Assembly: GCF_937871865.1 (NCBI RefSeq)
Contig: NZ_CALMPD010000190.1
Coordinates: forward strand, 1-45,866
From: an uncultured Legionella sp.
GTDB taxonomy: Bacteria; Pseudomonadota; Gammaproteobacteria; Legionellales; Legionellaceae
Direction: 5' to 3'
Length of the DNA: 45,866 nt
The notes below the pieces were generated by a model, which saw nothing but the letters and a program-made list of their open reading frames with translations, had not been told where the DNA came from and ran no database searches. This document shows, piece by piece, positions 19,136 to 28,653 of this stretch. The position numbers were made by a program, and so were the translations under genes. Position 1 is the stretch's first letter. Each line of letters opens with the position of its first letter.

Positions 19136-20581
19136 CTATTGGCTTGTTCCACCAACAGTTAATGCATCAATTTTTAAAGTGGGTTGACCTACACCGACAG
19201 GCACCGACTGCCCGTCTTTTCCACATACGCCTATGCCTCGATCAAGCGCTAAATCATTTCCAATCATACTGATTTTTTTCATCACATCAGGACCATTACC
19301 AATCAAAGTAGCACCTTTTACTGGTTGCGTCACTTTGCCGTCTTCAATTAGATAAGCTTCACTTGCAGAAAATACAAATTGACCGGATGTAATATCAACC
19401 TGTCCGCCACCAAAATTAACAGCATACAAACCATTTTTTACCGATCGAATAATTTCCTCCGGATCGTGCTGTCCTGCTAACATATAAGTATTGGTCATGC
19501 GAGGCATTGGTAGATGAGCGTAAGATTCTCTACGACAATTACCTGTTGATTGCATCCCCATCAATTTAGCATTCAGCTTGTCCTGCATGTAATTAACGAG
19601 AATGCCATTTTCGATTAAAGTAGTGCATTGAGATGGAGTACCCTCATCATCAATGGTTAAAGAACCACGTCGATCTTTTAAAGTACCATCATCGACGACA
19701 GTAACACCCGTAGCTGCAACTTGTTGCCCTAATAAACCAGAAAATGCGGATAAGCCCTTACGATTAAAATCACCTTCTAGTCCATGACCAACTGCTTCAT
19801 GAAGTAAAACTCCCGGCCAACCTGGACCTAAAACCACTGGCATTGTCCCTGCAGGTGCTGGTTTTGCTTCCAGATTAATCAGTGCTTCACGAACAGCTTC
19901 ACGTGCATAATCTAAAGCCATATCTTTTTGCGTAAAATAAGAATAAGCAACTCTCCCACCACCGCCGGTACGCGCAGATTCTCTCTTACCGTGCTTGTCT
20001 TCAACGATGACGCTGACATTAATGCTCACCAACGGTCTGACATCAGCCATCATCTGACCATCCATTGCAGCAACCATGACTACTTCGTAACAACCACTTA
20101 AAGAAGCATTAACCTGAATAACACGTGGATCAATACTCCTGGCCTCTCGGTCAACTGCCTCTAACAGAGCTATTTTTTCCTGTTTGCTCATCCCGTCTAT
20201 CGGATTTAACCCTTGATAACGACTGACCGGCTCGCTGGCAACTTTCACGGATTGTACTGTTCTTGAGCCAGTAAGGGCGATAGAGCGTGCTGCATCTGCT
20301 GCTCGCAGCATGGAGGGTAACAGGATATCATCACAATAGGCAAAGCCGGTCTTGTCACCGCTCACAGCCCTTATTCCGACTCCTTTATCAATAGAGAAGG
20401 AACCACTTTTCACTTCAGAATCTTCGAGATACCAGGATTCATAGCTGGAGCTTTGAAAATACAGATCTGCATCATCAATATGATGGCTCATCATCGTTTT
20501 AAATAATTTATCAATGCCCGACTCATCCAAAGCAGCAGGAGCCAGAAGAATTTTTTTTGCTATAGTTAATGCTTGTGTCAT
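19136..20581 (-). CDS. tldD: Metalloprotease subunit TldD
   Basis: A 481-aa protein of the TldD/PmbA family. The zinc-binding motif HEAVGH sits at residues 261-266, with the downstream Cys in [19 protein letters not shown] typical of TldD rather than TldE. TldD works with TldE (PmbA) as a heterodimeric protease that cleaves unfolded or leader peptides, for example of microcin B17 and the CcdA antitoxin in E. coli. The gene begins 18 bases after the nitrilase stop on the same strand; nit-tldD pairing is common in proteobacteria. Length is as expected for the family (E. coli 481 aa). The tldE partner is not in the window. Confidence 0.95.
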   Translation of the reverse strand: MTQALTIAKKILLAPAALDESGIDKLFKTMMSHHIDDADLYFQSSSYESWYLEDSEVKSGSFSIDKGVGIRAVSGDKTGFAYCDDILLPSMLRAADAARSIALTGSRTVQSVKVASEPVSRYQGLNPIDGMSKQEKIALLEAVDREARSIDPRVIQVNASLSGCYEVVMVAAMDGQMMADVRPLVSINVSVIVEDKHGKRESARTGGGGRVAYSYFTQKDMALDYAREAVREALINLEAKPAPAGTMPVVLGPGWPGVLLHEAVGHGLEGDFNRKGLSAFSGLLGQQVAATGVTVVDDGTLKDRRGSLTIDDEGTPSQCTTLIENGILVNYMQDKLNAKLMGMQSTGNCRRESYAHLPMPRMTNTYMLAGQHDPEEIIRSVKNGLYAVNFGGGQVDITSGQFVFSASEAYLIEDGKVTQPVKGATLIGNGPDVMKKISMIGNDLALDRGIGVCGKDGQSVPVGVGQPTLKIDALTVGGTSQ

Positions 20582-20599
20582 TTGATTGCCTTTAATTAA

Positions 20600-21406
20600 T
20601 TAAGCTAAAACATGATGATCAATACAGGGAAATTGTCTTCTCAGTTGTTGTGCTCTTTCTAAATCGATATCAGCAGTTATCAGGCCAGCTCCTTCAGTTT
20701 TTTGTACCAGAATTTTCCCCCACGGTTCTACTACCATGCTATGCCCGTATGTCTGTCGTCCATTCTCATGCAAGCCTCCCTGATTAGGTGCCAGTACATA
20801 ACATAAATTTTCTATCGCTCTTGCTCTGAGTAGCACTTCCCAATGAGCAAGACCAGTTATCGATGTGAATGCAGATGGAACGGTAAATAACTCAGCACCT
20901 CTTGATTGCAGCTGTTGGAATAACTCAGGGAAACGTAAATCATAACAAACTGATAATCCAATTTTGCCAACCGGAGTCGCAACGACCACTATATCATGGC
21001 CTCGCTCTGTAGTTGAAGATTCCTGATGAGCCTCTTGCTCAGATACTCGCACATCAAATAAATGAATTTTATCATAACGCGCAACGCTTTGGCCCTTATC
21101 ATCATAAACAATAGAACTGGCTCTTACTTTGGTGCCAGCCCCTTTTATAGGAATAGTACCTGCAACTACCCATAAACCCAACTGTTTAGCCAATTGACTC
21201 ATTTTTTGCTGAATTGGACCGTTCCCATAAAGTTCAGCAATCTGAATTTTATCGGTTTCTTTAAGCCCCATAAATGCAAAATTTTCAGGTAGAACCACAA
21301 GCTCAGCCCGCTCATTTTTCGCCTGCAACATCATTTTTTCAATGTATTGCAAGTTCTCATCAATTTTTGATGATGAAACCATTTGTATCAGAGCGACCCG
21401 ACTCAT
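20600..21406 (-). CDS. Carbon-nitrogen hydrolase (Nit1/omega-amidase-like nitrilase)
   Basis: A 268-aa nitrilase-superfamily enzyme with the full catalytic triad: Glu41 (VVLPENFAF), Lys113 (YDKIHLFD) and Cys154 (SVCYDLRFPELF). Members of this branch (Nit1, YafV and deaminated-glutathione amidase) hydrolyse small amides in the cytosol; deaminated glutathione is a likely substrate, by family only. An ATG at 21418 is four codons upstream, but the ATG at 21406 has GGGGAA five bases before it and starts with the usual MSRVALIQ, so I prefer it. It forms an apparent operon with tldD. Confidence 0.9.
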   Translation of the reverse strand: MSRVALIQMVSSSKIDENLQYIEKMMLQAKNERAELVVLPENFAFMGLKETDKIQIAELYGNGPIQQKMSQLAKQLGLWVVAGTIPIKGAGTKVRASSIVYDDKGQSVARYDKIHLFDVRVSEQEAHQESSTTERGHDIVVVATPVGKIGLSVCYDLRFPELFQQLQSRGAELFTVPSAFTSITGLAHWEVLLRARAIENLCYVLAPNQGGLHENGRQTYGHSMVVEPWGKILVQKTEGAGLITADIDLERAQQLRRQFPCIDHHVLA

Positions 21407-21634
21407 AATGTTCCCCATAGTGATATTTTTATTATTAATGCATGTTACTATATCTATATAGCACTATAGAACCCAAAAACAAAATTGACATGAATGTGTT
21501 TTCAACTTAATAATAACCTGTCTGTAGTATCCAGATGGCTAAGCGTTCCATAAAATTTAAGGTATTGATCTTGAAAACAGGAAACTTACCCACAGATATG
21601 CTAGACTAAATATAAACAACTGGAGTTCCTAAAG

Positions 21635-22309
21635 ATGAACCGAAACGATGTTACAATCCTTACTCAGCGTAGTGAGTCCGTGCTTGCAACGAATAAAGTA
21701 TTGCGTAATACCTACCTTTTACTTAGCCTGACCTTTATATTCAGTGCCTTTACTGCATACATGTCTTTTGCAAGTGGTGCCGGCCCTATGAACCCACTTC
21801 TGATGATTGTTGGTGTTTACGGGTTGATGTTTTTAACCCAAGCTTTGCGAAATAGTGTCTGGGGTCTTGTCAGTGTCTTTGCCTTTACTGGCTTCTTGGG
21901 ATATACCTTAGGCCCATTATTAAATTATTACATGACTGGATTCTCAAACGGTCCTCAACTAATAGCCACTGCGTTAGGTGGAACTGGAATGATATTTTTC
22001 GCCTTATCCGGATACGCTCTGACCACTAAAAAAGACTTCAGCTTTCTAGGTGGATTCCTTTTTGTAGGTGTCATGGTCGCTCTTTTAGCCATGATAGCAG
22101 GAATATTTATTCAAATTCCGGCATTACAGTTAGCGATTTCAGCTGCATTTATTTTGATTTCATCAGGATTGATTCTATTGCAAACCAGCGCAATTATCCA
22201 CGGTGGTGAAACCAATTATATCTCTGCAACTGTAGGTCTGTTTGTATCAATATATAATCTGTTCGTTAGTCTGCTTAATATACTTAGTGCTTTTTCAGGC
22301 CGCGACTAA
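21635..22309 (+). CDS. Bax inhibitor-1 family (YccA-like) inner-membrane protein
   Basis: A 224-aa protein with seven predicted membrane helices after a short N-terminal cytoplasmic region. It shows the family features: QALRNSVWGLVSVFAFTGFLGYTLGPLL and a C-terminal YNLFVSLLNIL-type helix. E. coli YccA is a substrate and modulator of the FtsH protease; other BI-1 proteins conduct calcium or protons. A GGAG site lies seven bases before the ATG. It is a single gene: divergent from the nitrilase operon upstream and closed by a strong terminator nine or so bases after its stop region. Confidence 0.9.
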   Translation: MNRNDVTILTQRSESVLATNKVLRNTYLLLSLTFIFSAFTAYMSFASGAGPMNPLLMIVGVYGLMFLTQALRNSVWGLVSVFAFTGFLGYTLGPLLNYYMTGFSNGPQLIATALGGTGMIFFALSGYALTTKKDFSFLGGFLFVGVMVALLAMIAGIFIQIPALQLAISAAFILISSGLILLQTSAIIHGGETNYISATVGLFVSIYNLFVSLLNILSAFSGRD

Positions 22310-22327
22310 ACGTCTCCTCTACCTGAG

Positions 22328-22354
22328 TCCCGGCTTTACGCCGGGATTTTTTTT
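22328..22354 (+). terminator. Rho-independent terminator of the BI-1 family gene
   Basis: TCCCGGC (22328-22334) pairs perfectly with GCCGGGA (22340-22346) around a five-base loop and is followed directly by eight T residues. This is the clearest terminator in the window. Confidence 0.93.
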
Positions 22355-22439
22355 ACAATAAGATTATTCACTTGCAGGTTTGATCCTGACCTACAGCCCA
22401 TCATGTATTAATGCGCGACATATTAAGTATTTCCGCCCC

Positions 22440-22580
22440 CCCTCTCCCTCACTGCCATTAAGTTTAGGATTTGGCCATCATCCTGAGGAGCTAGCGACGC
22501 TCCCTGGATTCAGGAGATCAATCCTTCGCCATGCTCAGGATGACGTACTGTTCTTAACTTAATGGCAGTGAAGAAGAGGG
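22440..22580. repeat. MITE-like element with 25-bp terminal inverted repeats
   Basis: The two ends are near-perfect inverted copies of about 25 bp (23 matches), with the perfect core cactgccattaagtt at 22450-22464 and aacttaatggcagtg at 22556-22570. Inside is a second, weaker palindrome, tcatcctgag against ctcaggatga. At 141 bp there is no room for a transposase. Related sequence occurs at 6090-6218. A 60-codon reading frame crosses it (22380-22562) but looks non-coding. The rest of this 340-base intergenic region holds the terminator at 22328 and no gene. Confidence 0.8.
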
Positions 22581-22649
22581 AAAGAATACTGGTGGCCGAT
22601 GATAGGCCATTATTAAGACCAAAGACGCAGAAATATCTATTATATTCTT

Positions 22650-24137
22650 CTATGCCAAACTCGCTATTTTAGTATTCTCTTCTCCTAGGTTATCTGAAAC
22701 ATCAATATAATTTCTGATTCTCCTGGACAGGAAAAATAAAAGTATAGCTCCTATTAGCGCAGCAACACCTAGCTGCTTGAATACCTGTAAAAAATCTTCA
22801 TTGGTTAACAAAGGATTAGAATGTTCCGATTTGACCATAGCATTAGAAAAATTCTGAGAAAAAAATGCGGCCAAGCCTGATACCAACATCCAGCTCCCCA
22901 TTAAAATACCTTGTAAATGAGGTGGCGCTATTCGACCTATTAAAGCATATCCAACCGGGGCTAAAAGCAACTCTGCGATGCCTTGCATCATAATATAAAC
23001 AATTACCCAATAAAGATGGGTATACCCCTGATGGTTAGAATAAAGAATCCCGGCTGCAAGAGAGAAAAACGAACAAGCCATTAATGCAAAGGACAGGACA
23101 AACTGTATGGATACAGTAACCTGATACCCTTGCTCTTTTAATTTGTTAATGATTGCCACCATAAGTGGTGCGCCAAAGATGATAACCAAAGGGTTTATAT
23201 TTCTTATCCATTGTGTTGCCAACTCATAGCCCAGGCAATGCTTGTCTACATTATTTTTAATAAACAAGGTCACGCCCATAGGCCCGGTAAAATAAATCAT
23301 CCAAAATAAAAATGTGCTTGCGGCCAAAAGTAAATAGGCGCTCATTTTCTGTTTATCTGCTTTGTTTTTTTGTCTTACCCGTAAAATGAGGATTAACCCA
23401 CAAACCAATGAACTCAGCACTACCAATAATCCATTACTAAAACGTTCCGAATGAAAACATAAATACATCGTAGGGATGAGAATTAAGGTTAATATCACTC
23501 CGCCTAAATTATTATATATAAAATGACTTTTGTGTTTTATTTGAGTCAAAGGAGTATTTACATCGTCCAAATTCAGCCAATTCTTTAAAATAAGTCCTAA
23601 CGTCATAGCATTCGTTACGATACAAATATAAAACAAGTATTGATATTGATTGGTGTAATCAAAAAATCCACTGGAGATATAACCAGCACAAAATCCTATG
23701 TTCATAGCAGCATAATTTAAAACGAAAGCACTTTCTCTCCGCTCATCACTCTGCTCAAATCGCTGAGTTAGCATGCTATTGTAACAAGTCGTATTTAATC
23801 CACAGCCCACCAAAAATAAACTCAAGCCAATATAAAGCAACGATGAATCAGCCAAAGCCAGAACAACCAGACCGATGCTTTGAATGATAATGGTCATAAA
23901 AAACAAACTACGGTTAGTGAGATAACGCCCACCTATTACGCCACCTAATAATTGAAAAATATAGTTAAACGCAATAAATAAACCGACAATACTATTGGAT
24001 AACACGCTAGACAGCCCTAATTGTTTCGTAGTATATAAAGCTAGTGAACAATACAGCACCGCAAAAGAAAAAGTTGAAAATGCTTGTATAAAATAAAGTG
24101 GCGTTACACCATTAGGCATTTTTGGAAAGGCTTTCAA
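22650..24137 (-). CDS. POT-family proton-coupled peptide transporter
   Basis: A 495-aa major-facilitator protein with about 12 to 14 helices. The N-terminal half has the POT/PTR layout, with the loop FQLLGGVIGGRYLTNRS corresponding to the conserved GG-x-LADR region between helices 2 and 3, and the segment GLNTTCYNSMLTQRFEQSDERRESAFVLNYAAMNIGF matching PTR motif 2 in position. These carriers import di- and tripeptides with protons, or other solutes in some members. The canonical E-x-x-E-R motif of helix 1 is not evident, so the substrate class is less certain. It stands alone, transcribed away from the 24364 gene. Confidence 0.8.
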   Translation of the reverse strand: MKAFPKMPNGVTPLYFIQAFSTFSFAVLYCSLALYTTKQLGLSSVLSNSIVGLFIAFNYIFQLLGGVIGGRYLTNRSLFFMTIIIQSIGLVVLALADSSLLYIGLSLFLVGCGLNTTCYNSMLTQRFEQSDERRESAFVLNYAAMNIGFCAGYISSGFFDYTNQYQYLFYICIVTNAMTLGLILKNWLNLDDVNTPLTQIKHKSHFIYNNLGGVILTLILIPTMYLCFHSERFSNGLLVVLSSLVCGLILILRVRQKNKADKQKMSAYLLLAASTFLFWMIYFTGPMGVTLFIKNNVDKHCLGYELATQWIRNINPLVIIFGAPLMVAIINKLKEQGYQVTVSIQFVLSFALMACSFFSLAAGILYSNHQGYTHLYWVIVYIMMQGIAELLLAPVGYALIGRIAPPHLQGILMGSWMLVSGLAAFFSQNFSNAMVKSEHSNPLLTNEDFLQVFKQLGVAALIGAILLFFLSRRIRNYIDVSDNLGEENTKIASLA

Positions 24138-24363
24138 TATTTGTAACCATTAATCAGCTCGATAACATCACTCTACCATTATAAAGGTCGAAAAATGAAA
24201 TTTTTTAGCTTTTCTCCCCTCCCTGTAATAATGACCAAAATAAACGCCAATAGAACAAAAATAACAACCATGGTATAATTGCAAGTCTTTTAAGTGCTTA
24301 TCACGTATTTGAATCAATAAGCATTTTCCCCTTATTTTTTTCATTATAGGAAACTTAATAACC

Positions 24364-25911
24364 ATGCCTGGCTTTTATGAACAACTGGATGAAATAGAAA
24401 AACGATTAGAGCACTTGGTCATTGATGACTTAGACGGTGGCTTAATTACAGTAAATGGACATTTGATTGATAGCAACCAACAATTTGAAATGCTATCCCC
24501 AGATTTTTTTTCAGGTACGGCAGATCAAAATCCAGTAATTAAAGCTTATCAATTATTTTTCCAGCAAATGGGTATATTACCTACAAAAACCCCAGAAATA
24601 CCTCTTATTCGTGATATACCTTTGCGGATGAAAACCCATAGCAATCAACTAGCACAACAACAAATTTGTGCTCGCTTTTTAGAAGAAAACATTTTAACGA
24701 ATAATCTAAGCATGCTGTTTGCCGATGAATACCGGGATTTTCATCAAAAAATTTCTTTATGCCTTAAAAACCAACAGACAGCAATTGGAAAAAAACTTAT
24801 AACAACAGATGAAGAAGGAGTGCCTCTCTGTTCTGGCGGCTACTATGTAGAATTACATCAAATAAATGGAATTAAATTATGGCTAAGAACTCCTGCCAGC
24901 ACTGAAGATAATGACATTGCAACAGCAACAGATAACTCCCTGCAAGACTCGGCGAATGGAGAGTTAATTGTTGGTACTTTAAAATTCAAATTATTGGAAA
25001 AAAATAGAATAGCCTTTAACGTCCGTGGTGTGGCAAAAACTATCGGGGCTAAAAACGATTTACGCAATTTGGGCGGAGGGCATCAACACTTTTTACTGTT
25101 AGATAAAAATACTCAAACCATTTATGCTATTAATAATACTATTGGTGCAACAGATGAAGATCCGCGTTCGTTCAAAGTGCAAATCGAATTGTTCTTACAA
25201 TCGTTAGGCGATCACCATCAATACCAATTTGAATTCATTCAAGGCAAATCAAGACAGCCAGATAATGCGTCGTATCTTCGTCAAGTATGTAATATCAGTC
25301 AATTTTGCCATTATGCAGCTCTTCTATCTGATGTACGAATTGACGCGCTGCACGATGTTATCCCACCTAAAATAACAACGCTTATGTATTTATTACAATA
25401 TGCGGTTGTGAATCAGGATGAGGCTTTATCTGTTATTCTGAATGATGTTATAAGTACAATTAATCGCCTGATGGAACAAGAACCACAGCCACTCTCAGCG
25501 GTGGATCACAGAATGTTAGATTCTTCTGTAGCGACTCATCAAACTCAGCTATTAAATGATAAGGTATCGCAACACGCTTCAGCAACGGATGTCTCTGGAA
25601 AAGAAAAATTGATTAATATCATAGATATCTTAATCGATAATATAAAAAATCAACACAATGGACGAAGCACCAATCGCAACAGTAATTGGAAAACACAACA
25701 ATTAACAGCTCTACAAAAGGGACTTCGTGATGAGCATCAGAGCACTCCCGAAGTAATACAGTTATATATTGATGAGATCCGAACTGTCTGCGCTGAAAAA
25801 CGAAATGCCTTTCATTTCTGGGCAACACCACATAGTGTTGCAGAGTTTGAAAAGCTATTGACTGATAATAATATAGTTGAGGTGGCTAACGTGTCTAAAA
25901 TATCTGCTTAA
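24364..25911 (+). CDS. Unrecognised 515-aa protein, candidate Dot/Icm effector with CE-clan-like residues
   Basis: No signal peptide or membrane helix is visible, and I do not recognise the protein. Residues 236-260 read GGGHQHFLLLDKNTQTIYAINN, a strand-turn-strand segment like the His region of Ulp1/SENP-type cysteine proteases. His240, Asp247, Asn257 and Cys309 have spacings (0, 7, 17, 69) close to those of SENP1 (His533, Asp550 at +17, Cys603 at +70). Cys309 begins a helix-like stretch CNISQFCHYAALL. The C-terminal 200 residues look helical. The expected Gln six residues before the Cys is absent (Ser303). The gene is monocistronic, with a weak AGGA site 12 bases upstream. It sits between housekeeping genes, which is common for Legionella effectors. 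Function is inference only. Confidence 0.6.
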   Translation: MPGFYEQLDEIEKRLEHLVIDDLDGGLITVNGHLIDSNQQFEMLSPDFFSGTADQNPVIKAYQLFFQQMGILPTKTPEIPLIRDIPLRMKTHSNQLAQQQICARFLEENILTNNLSMLFADEYRDFHQKISLCLKNQQTAIGKKLITTDEEGVPLCSGGYYVELHQINGIKLWLRTPASTEDNDIATATDNSLQDSANGELIVGTLKFKLLEKNRIAFNVRGVAKTIGAKNDLRNLGGGHQHFLLLDKNTQTIYAINNTIGATDEDPRSFKVQIELFLQSLGDHHQYQFEFIQGKSRQPDNASYLRQVCNISQFCHYAALLSDVRIDALHDVIPPKITTLMYLLQYAVVNQDEALSVILNDVISTINRLMEQEPQPLSAVDHRMLDSSVATHQTQLLNDKVSQHASATDVSGKEKLINIIDILIDNIKNQHNGRSTNRNSNWKTQQLTALQKGLRDEHQSTPEVIQLYIDEIRTVCAEKRNAFHFWATPHSVAEFEKLLTDNNIVEVANVSKISA

Positions 25912-26033
25912 ATGGCAAAACAGACACGTTATCGGTAGTGATCGCACAGCTCCAGCTGTTGGGTTATGGCACACCTACATTTGATTTAAAATGCGTCGCT
26001 GGTTGCCTTCAACCAAAAGAGCATAGGCGTCGT

Positions 26034-26072
26034 GCTATCCGCATCACCAGAGCCGCCAGTGATACGGATAGC
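26034..26072. terminator. Long hairpin between convergent genes
   Basis: GCTATCCGCATCAC (26034-26047) and GTGATACGGATAGC (26059-26072) are inverted repeats with one mismatch and an 11-base loop. The hairpin lies between the 515-aa gene and the end of pdxJ. It lacks a U-run on either side, so it may block transcription imperfectly or protect RNA ends. Confidence 0.45.
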
Positions 26073-26077
26073 AATCA

Positions 26078-26824
26078 TCAGTCATTAACATAAAGTCTCG
26101 CTTCTTGCATTAATTGGCGCATGTGACGTACCGCCTCTTTTAAACCACAAAATAAAGCACGAGAAATAATCGCATGACCGATGTTAAGCTCTAATAGCTC
26201 TTTTATTGCAGCAATAGGTTTTACATTATGATAATGAAGCCCATGACCGGCATTTACAATTAGATTTAAACTTGCGGCATATTCTGCTGCATGTTTAATT
26301 CGCTCTAACTCTTTGCTTTGCTGTTCAACACTCGTCGCATCAGCATAACACCCAGTATGCAATTCAATAACCGGTGCTCCGATCTCCGCAGCCGCTTTTA
26401 TTTGAGCCTTATCCGGATCAATAAACAACGAGACTTCACTACCCATCCGTTGTAAACGACGGACAGCCTGTTCCACAGTCTTTTGGTGGGTAAGAACATC
26501 CAAGCCCCCTTCTGTTGTTAATTCTTCGCGTTTTTCCGGTACCAGACAAGTATGCTCAGGAGAAATTTCTTCTGCAAATTCCAGCATCGCATCTGTAACC
26601 GCTAATTCAAGGTTCATACGTGTTTGTAATACTTGTTTTATTAACCGCACATCTCGTGCCTGAATGTGGCGTAAATCTTCGCGCATGTGTATGGTAATAC
26701 CGTCTGCTCCGGCCTCTTCAGCATCAATAGCGGCCTGCACCGGATCTGGATAGCGAGTGCCTCGAGCCTGCCTTAACGTTGCGATATGATCAATATTAAC
26801 ACCTAACAACAACTCTTTGTTCAT
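26078..26824 (-). CDS. pdxJ: Pyridoxine 5'-phosphate synthase PdxJ
   Basis: PdxJ condenses 1-deoxyxylulose 5-phosphate with 3-amino-2-oxopropyl phosphate to form pyridoxine 5'-phosphate. The conserved [19 protein letters not shown] opens the TIM barrel, followed by [47 protein letters not shown] and [11 protein letters not shown]. The ATG at 26824 gives 248 aa and matches the usual start (MNKELLLGV). A longer frame from an ATG at 26887 would add 21 residues that do not look like PdxJ; GGAGG sits directly against that ATG with no spacer, so it is a poor start. The gene is the third of an era-recO-pdxJ operon, the order also found in E. coli. Confidence 0.95.
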   Translation of the reverse strand: MNKELLLGVNIDHIATLRQARGTRYPDPVQAAIDAEEAGADGITIHMREDLRHIQARDVRLIKQVLQTRMNLELAVTDAMLEFAEEISPEHTCLVPEKREELTTEGGLDVLTHQKTVEQAVRRLQRMGSEVSLFIDPDKAQIKAAAEIGAPVIELHTGCYADATSVEQQSKELERIKHAAEYAASLNLIVNAGHGLHYHNVKPIAAIKELLELNIGHAIISRALFCGLKEAVRHMRQLMQEARLYVND

Positions 26825-26826
26825 TT

Positions 26827-26883
26827 TTACACCACAGAAAAAATCAAATTGAAAGTATAATGGAGTTCGTTCCAAACTACCAT
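26827..26883 (-). CDS. Possible 18-codon leader peptide upstream of pdxJ
   Basis: An ATG at 26883 lies four bases after a perfect GGAGG (26888-26892) in the recO-pdxJ gap. It opens an 18-codon frame ([18 protein letters not shown]) whose TAA ends two bases before the pdxJ ATG. pdxJ itself has only a weak GTGGTG site. This arrangement would allow translational coupling. It rests on the ribosome-binding site and spacing alone and could be chance. Confidence 0.3.
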   Translation of the reverse strand: MVVWNELHYTFNLIFSVV

Positions 26884-26904
26884 TCATCCTCCACTTATAA
26901 GCTA

Positions 26905-27588
26905 TTACTGGATATATAAGGCTCTTGCTTTAATTGTCCTTCCGCCCAAAAGATGATCTATGGCCTGACGCATGATAATTTTCGCCGATTTAAGATACGG
27001 GACTTCATTTAAATTATCCTCTGCCAAAGCAAGAATGTATTCACCGGGTATGCCCTTATTACTGGAAACAAATCCCTCTCCAGCAACAAATTGGTAATAA
27101 GTACCGGAAGAGACAATAAGTCCTGTTCGAGCATCCACTGTCCATGAAAACGAATGCCCGCAAGCCTTAAGCAAAGCCCACTCAAACCGGCGCAGAACCG
27201 ACTCTATCTCTAATCGATTGCTAGTTGACGCCAAGCCATTTAAGGTAATTAGATAAGCATTAAATAATTCTATATCAGGATAAATTGGACGTAAGCTGTG
27301 GTACAGCAATTCATTAATGTATAACCCGGAGAACAAGGAGTTACCTTCAAGATGAAGCATTGGAGAAATACTTTCGATGCTTTTAGCATAATAACGATCA
27401 TGGCGTTCATCGACACAAACCCATAAAGGAGTAAAGGCCTGTAGCAGAGATTGTTTTTTGGGGGTTCGCCCCCCTTTGCACAGACAGTGAACTAACCCTA
27501 GCTCACGTGAAAAAAAATCAACTCTGGCACTGGTATCTCCAGACCATTGTTTATGAATTACCCAGGCTTGCAGGGATTTAGTTGTCAT
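26905..27588 (-). CDS. recO: DNA repair protein RecO
   Basis: RecO works with RecR to load RecA on single-stranded DNA coated with SSB. The 227-aa protein begins with an OB-fold ([34 protein letters not shown]) and continues with the helical domain ([25 protein letters not shown], then [15 protein letters not shown]). The zinc-binding cysteines found in some RecO proteins are not present, as is usual in gammaproteobacteria. Its start overlaps the end of era by 11 bases, which suggests translational coupling. Confidence 0.94.
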   Translation of the reverse strand: MTTKSLQAWVIHKQWSGDTSARVDFFSRELGLVHCLCKGGRTPKKQSLLQAFTPLWVCVDERHDRYYAKSIESISPMLHLEGNSLFSGLYINELLYHSLRPIYPDIELFNAYLITLNGLASTSNRLEIESVLRRFEWALLKACGHSFSWTVDARTGLIVSSGTYYQFVAGEGFVSSNKGIPGEYILALAEDNLNEVPYLKSAKIIMRQAIDHLLGGRTIKARALYIQ

Positions 27589-28465
27589 AACCTAGTTGCT
27601 TTAGCATACGTTCATCATCAGCCCAATTGGATTTAACTTTACACCAGCATTGTAAAAATACTTTTTTACCTAACATTTGTTCCATATCCAGGCGAGCGCT
27701 GGTTGCCATTTCTTTTAATTTCTGGCCTTTATCCCCTATAACCATACGCTTGTGATTGTCTTTTTCCACTAAAATCAAGGCATGAATACGCACCAGATTT
27801 CCTTCATCCTTAAACGATTCAATCTCTACGGTAACGGAATAAGGCAGCTCCTGACCACAAAAACGAAATATTTTTTCACGCAATAACTCAGCGCATAAAA
27901 ATTTTGTTGATCGGTCAGTAAACTGATCATCAGGGAATAAATGTGGTCCTTCAGGAAGATAAGGAATTAACATTTCCTGAAACTCATCAACCTGCACCCC
28001 AGTTTTTGCAGACAAGGGAATAATCGCTACAAACTCATGGCGCTGGCTCATGTGTTCTATCCAAGGCAAAAGCTGATCTTTTTCAGCAATTTTGTCTACT
28101 TTGTTGATGATAAGAAAACAAGGAACCTTTGACTGTTTTATTAAATCAAGAACATACTCATCTTCTTCACCCCAATGGGTACCATCCACTAAAAAAGCAA
28201 TAACATCAACATCGCGCAAAACGCTTATGGCCGTTTTATTCATCATACGATTCATAGCTTTTTTATTGCCTTGGTGAATTCCTGGTGTATCAACATAAAC
28301 ATATTGATACTCATTCTCAGTACGAATGCCCAGAATACTGTGTCTGGTTGTCTGTGGTTTTTTTGAGGTAATACTTAATTTTTGCTGCAAAATACGATTA
28401 AGCAACGTTGATTTGCCTACATTAGGTCTACCGACCAAAGCGATATATCCGCAATAACTAGCCAT
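27578..28465 (-). CDS. era: Ribosome-assembly GTPase Era
   Basis: Era binds the 3' end of 16S rRNA and aids 30S maturation. The 295-aa protein has the full GTPase set: G1 GRPNVGKST at residues 12-20, the G3 motif DTPGIH, the G4 motif NKVD and SAKTG for G5. The KH RNA-binding domain follows (RIHALILVEKDNHKRMVIGDKGQKLKEMATSAR). It heads the era-recO-pdxJ operon. In many gammaproteobacteria rnc lies just upstream of era, but here the upstream neighbour is a divergent accessory gene, so the rnc-era link is broken. Confidence 0.97.
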   Translation of the reverse strand: MASYCGYIALVGRPNVGKSTLLNRILQQKLSITSKKPQTTRHSILGIRTENEYQYVYVDTPGIHQGNKKAMNRMMNKTAISVLRDVDVIAFLVDGTHWGEEDEYVLDLIKQSKVPCFLIINKVDKIAEKDQLLPWIEHMSQRHEFVAIIPLSAKTGVQVDEFQEMLIPYLPEGPHLFPDDQFTDRSTKFLCAELLREKIFRFCGQELPYSVTVEIESFKDEGNLVRIHALILVEKDNHKRMVIGDKGQKLKEMATSARLDMEQMLGKKVFLQCWCKVKSNWADDERMLKQLGYDN

Positions 28466-28653
28466 TCAAATTGATTCCTGTTTATTTTTAAGCCATTTTA
28501 ACAGTCGTATCATAAAACATCCAGCTTTTATCCCTGGAACAACGAGTTAAAAGTGCGTTGTAAAAATTATAACTAAGCCACTTGCATTTTTTCCTTAAAA
28601 CCCATTACTCTGGAGCTGTGGACACTTTTATATAAGCACAAGATACGGATTTT

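Noticed and set aside
22380..22562. 60-codon plus-strand reading frame
   Set aside because: Most of it is the inverted-repeat element; it has no ribosome-binding site and the residues are those produced by translating a palindromic repeat.
26825..26887. 21-residue N-terminal extension of PdxJ from the ATG at 26887
   Set aside because: GGAGG abuts this ATG without spacing and the extra residues do not match PdxJ, whose usual start fits 26824.
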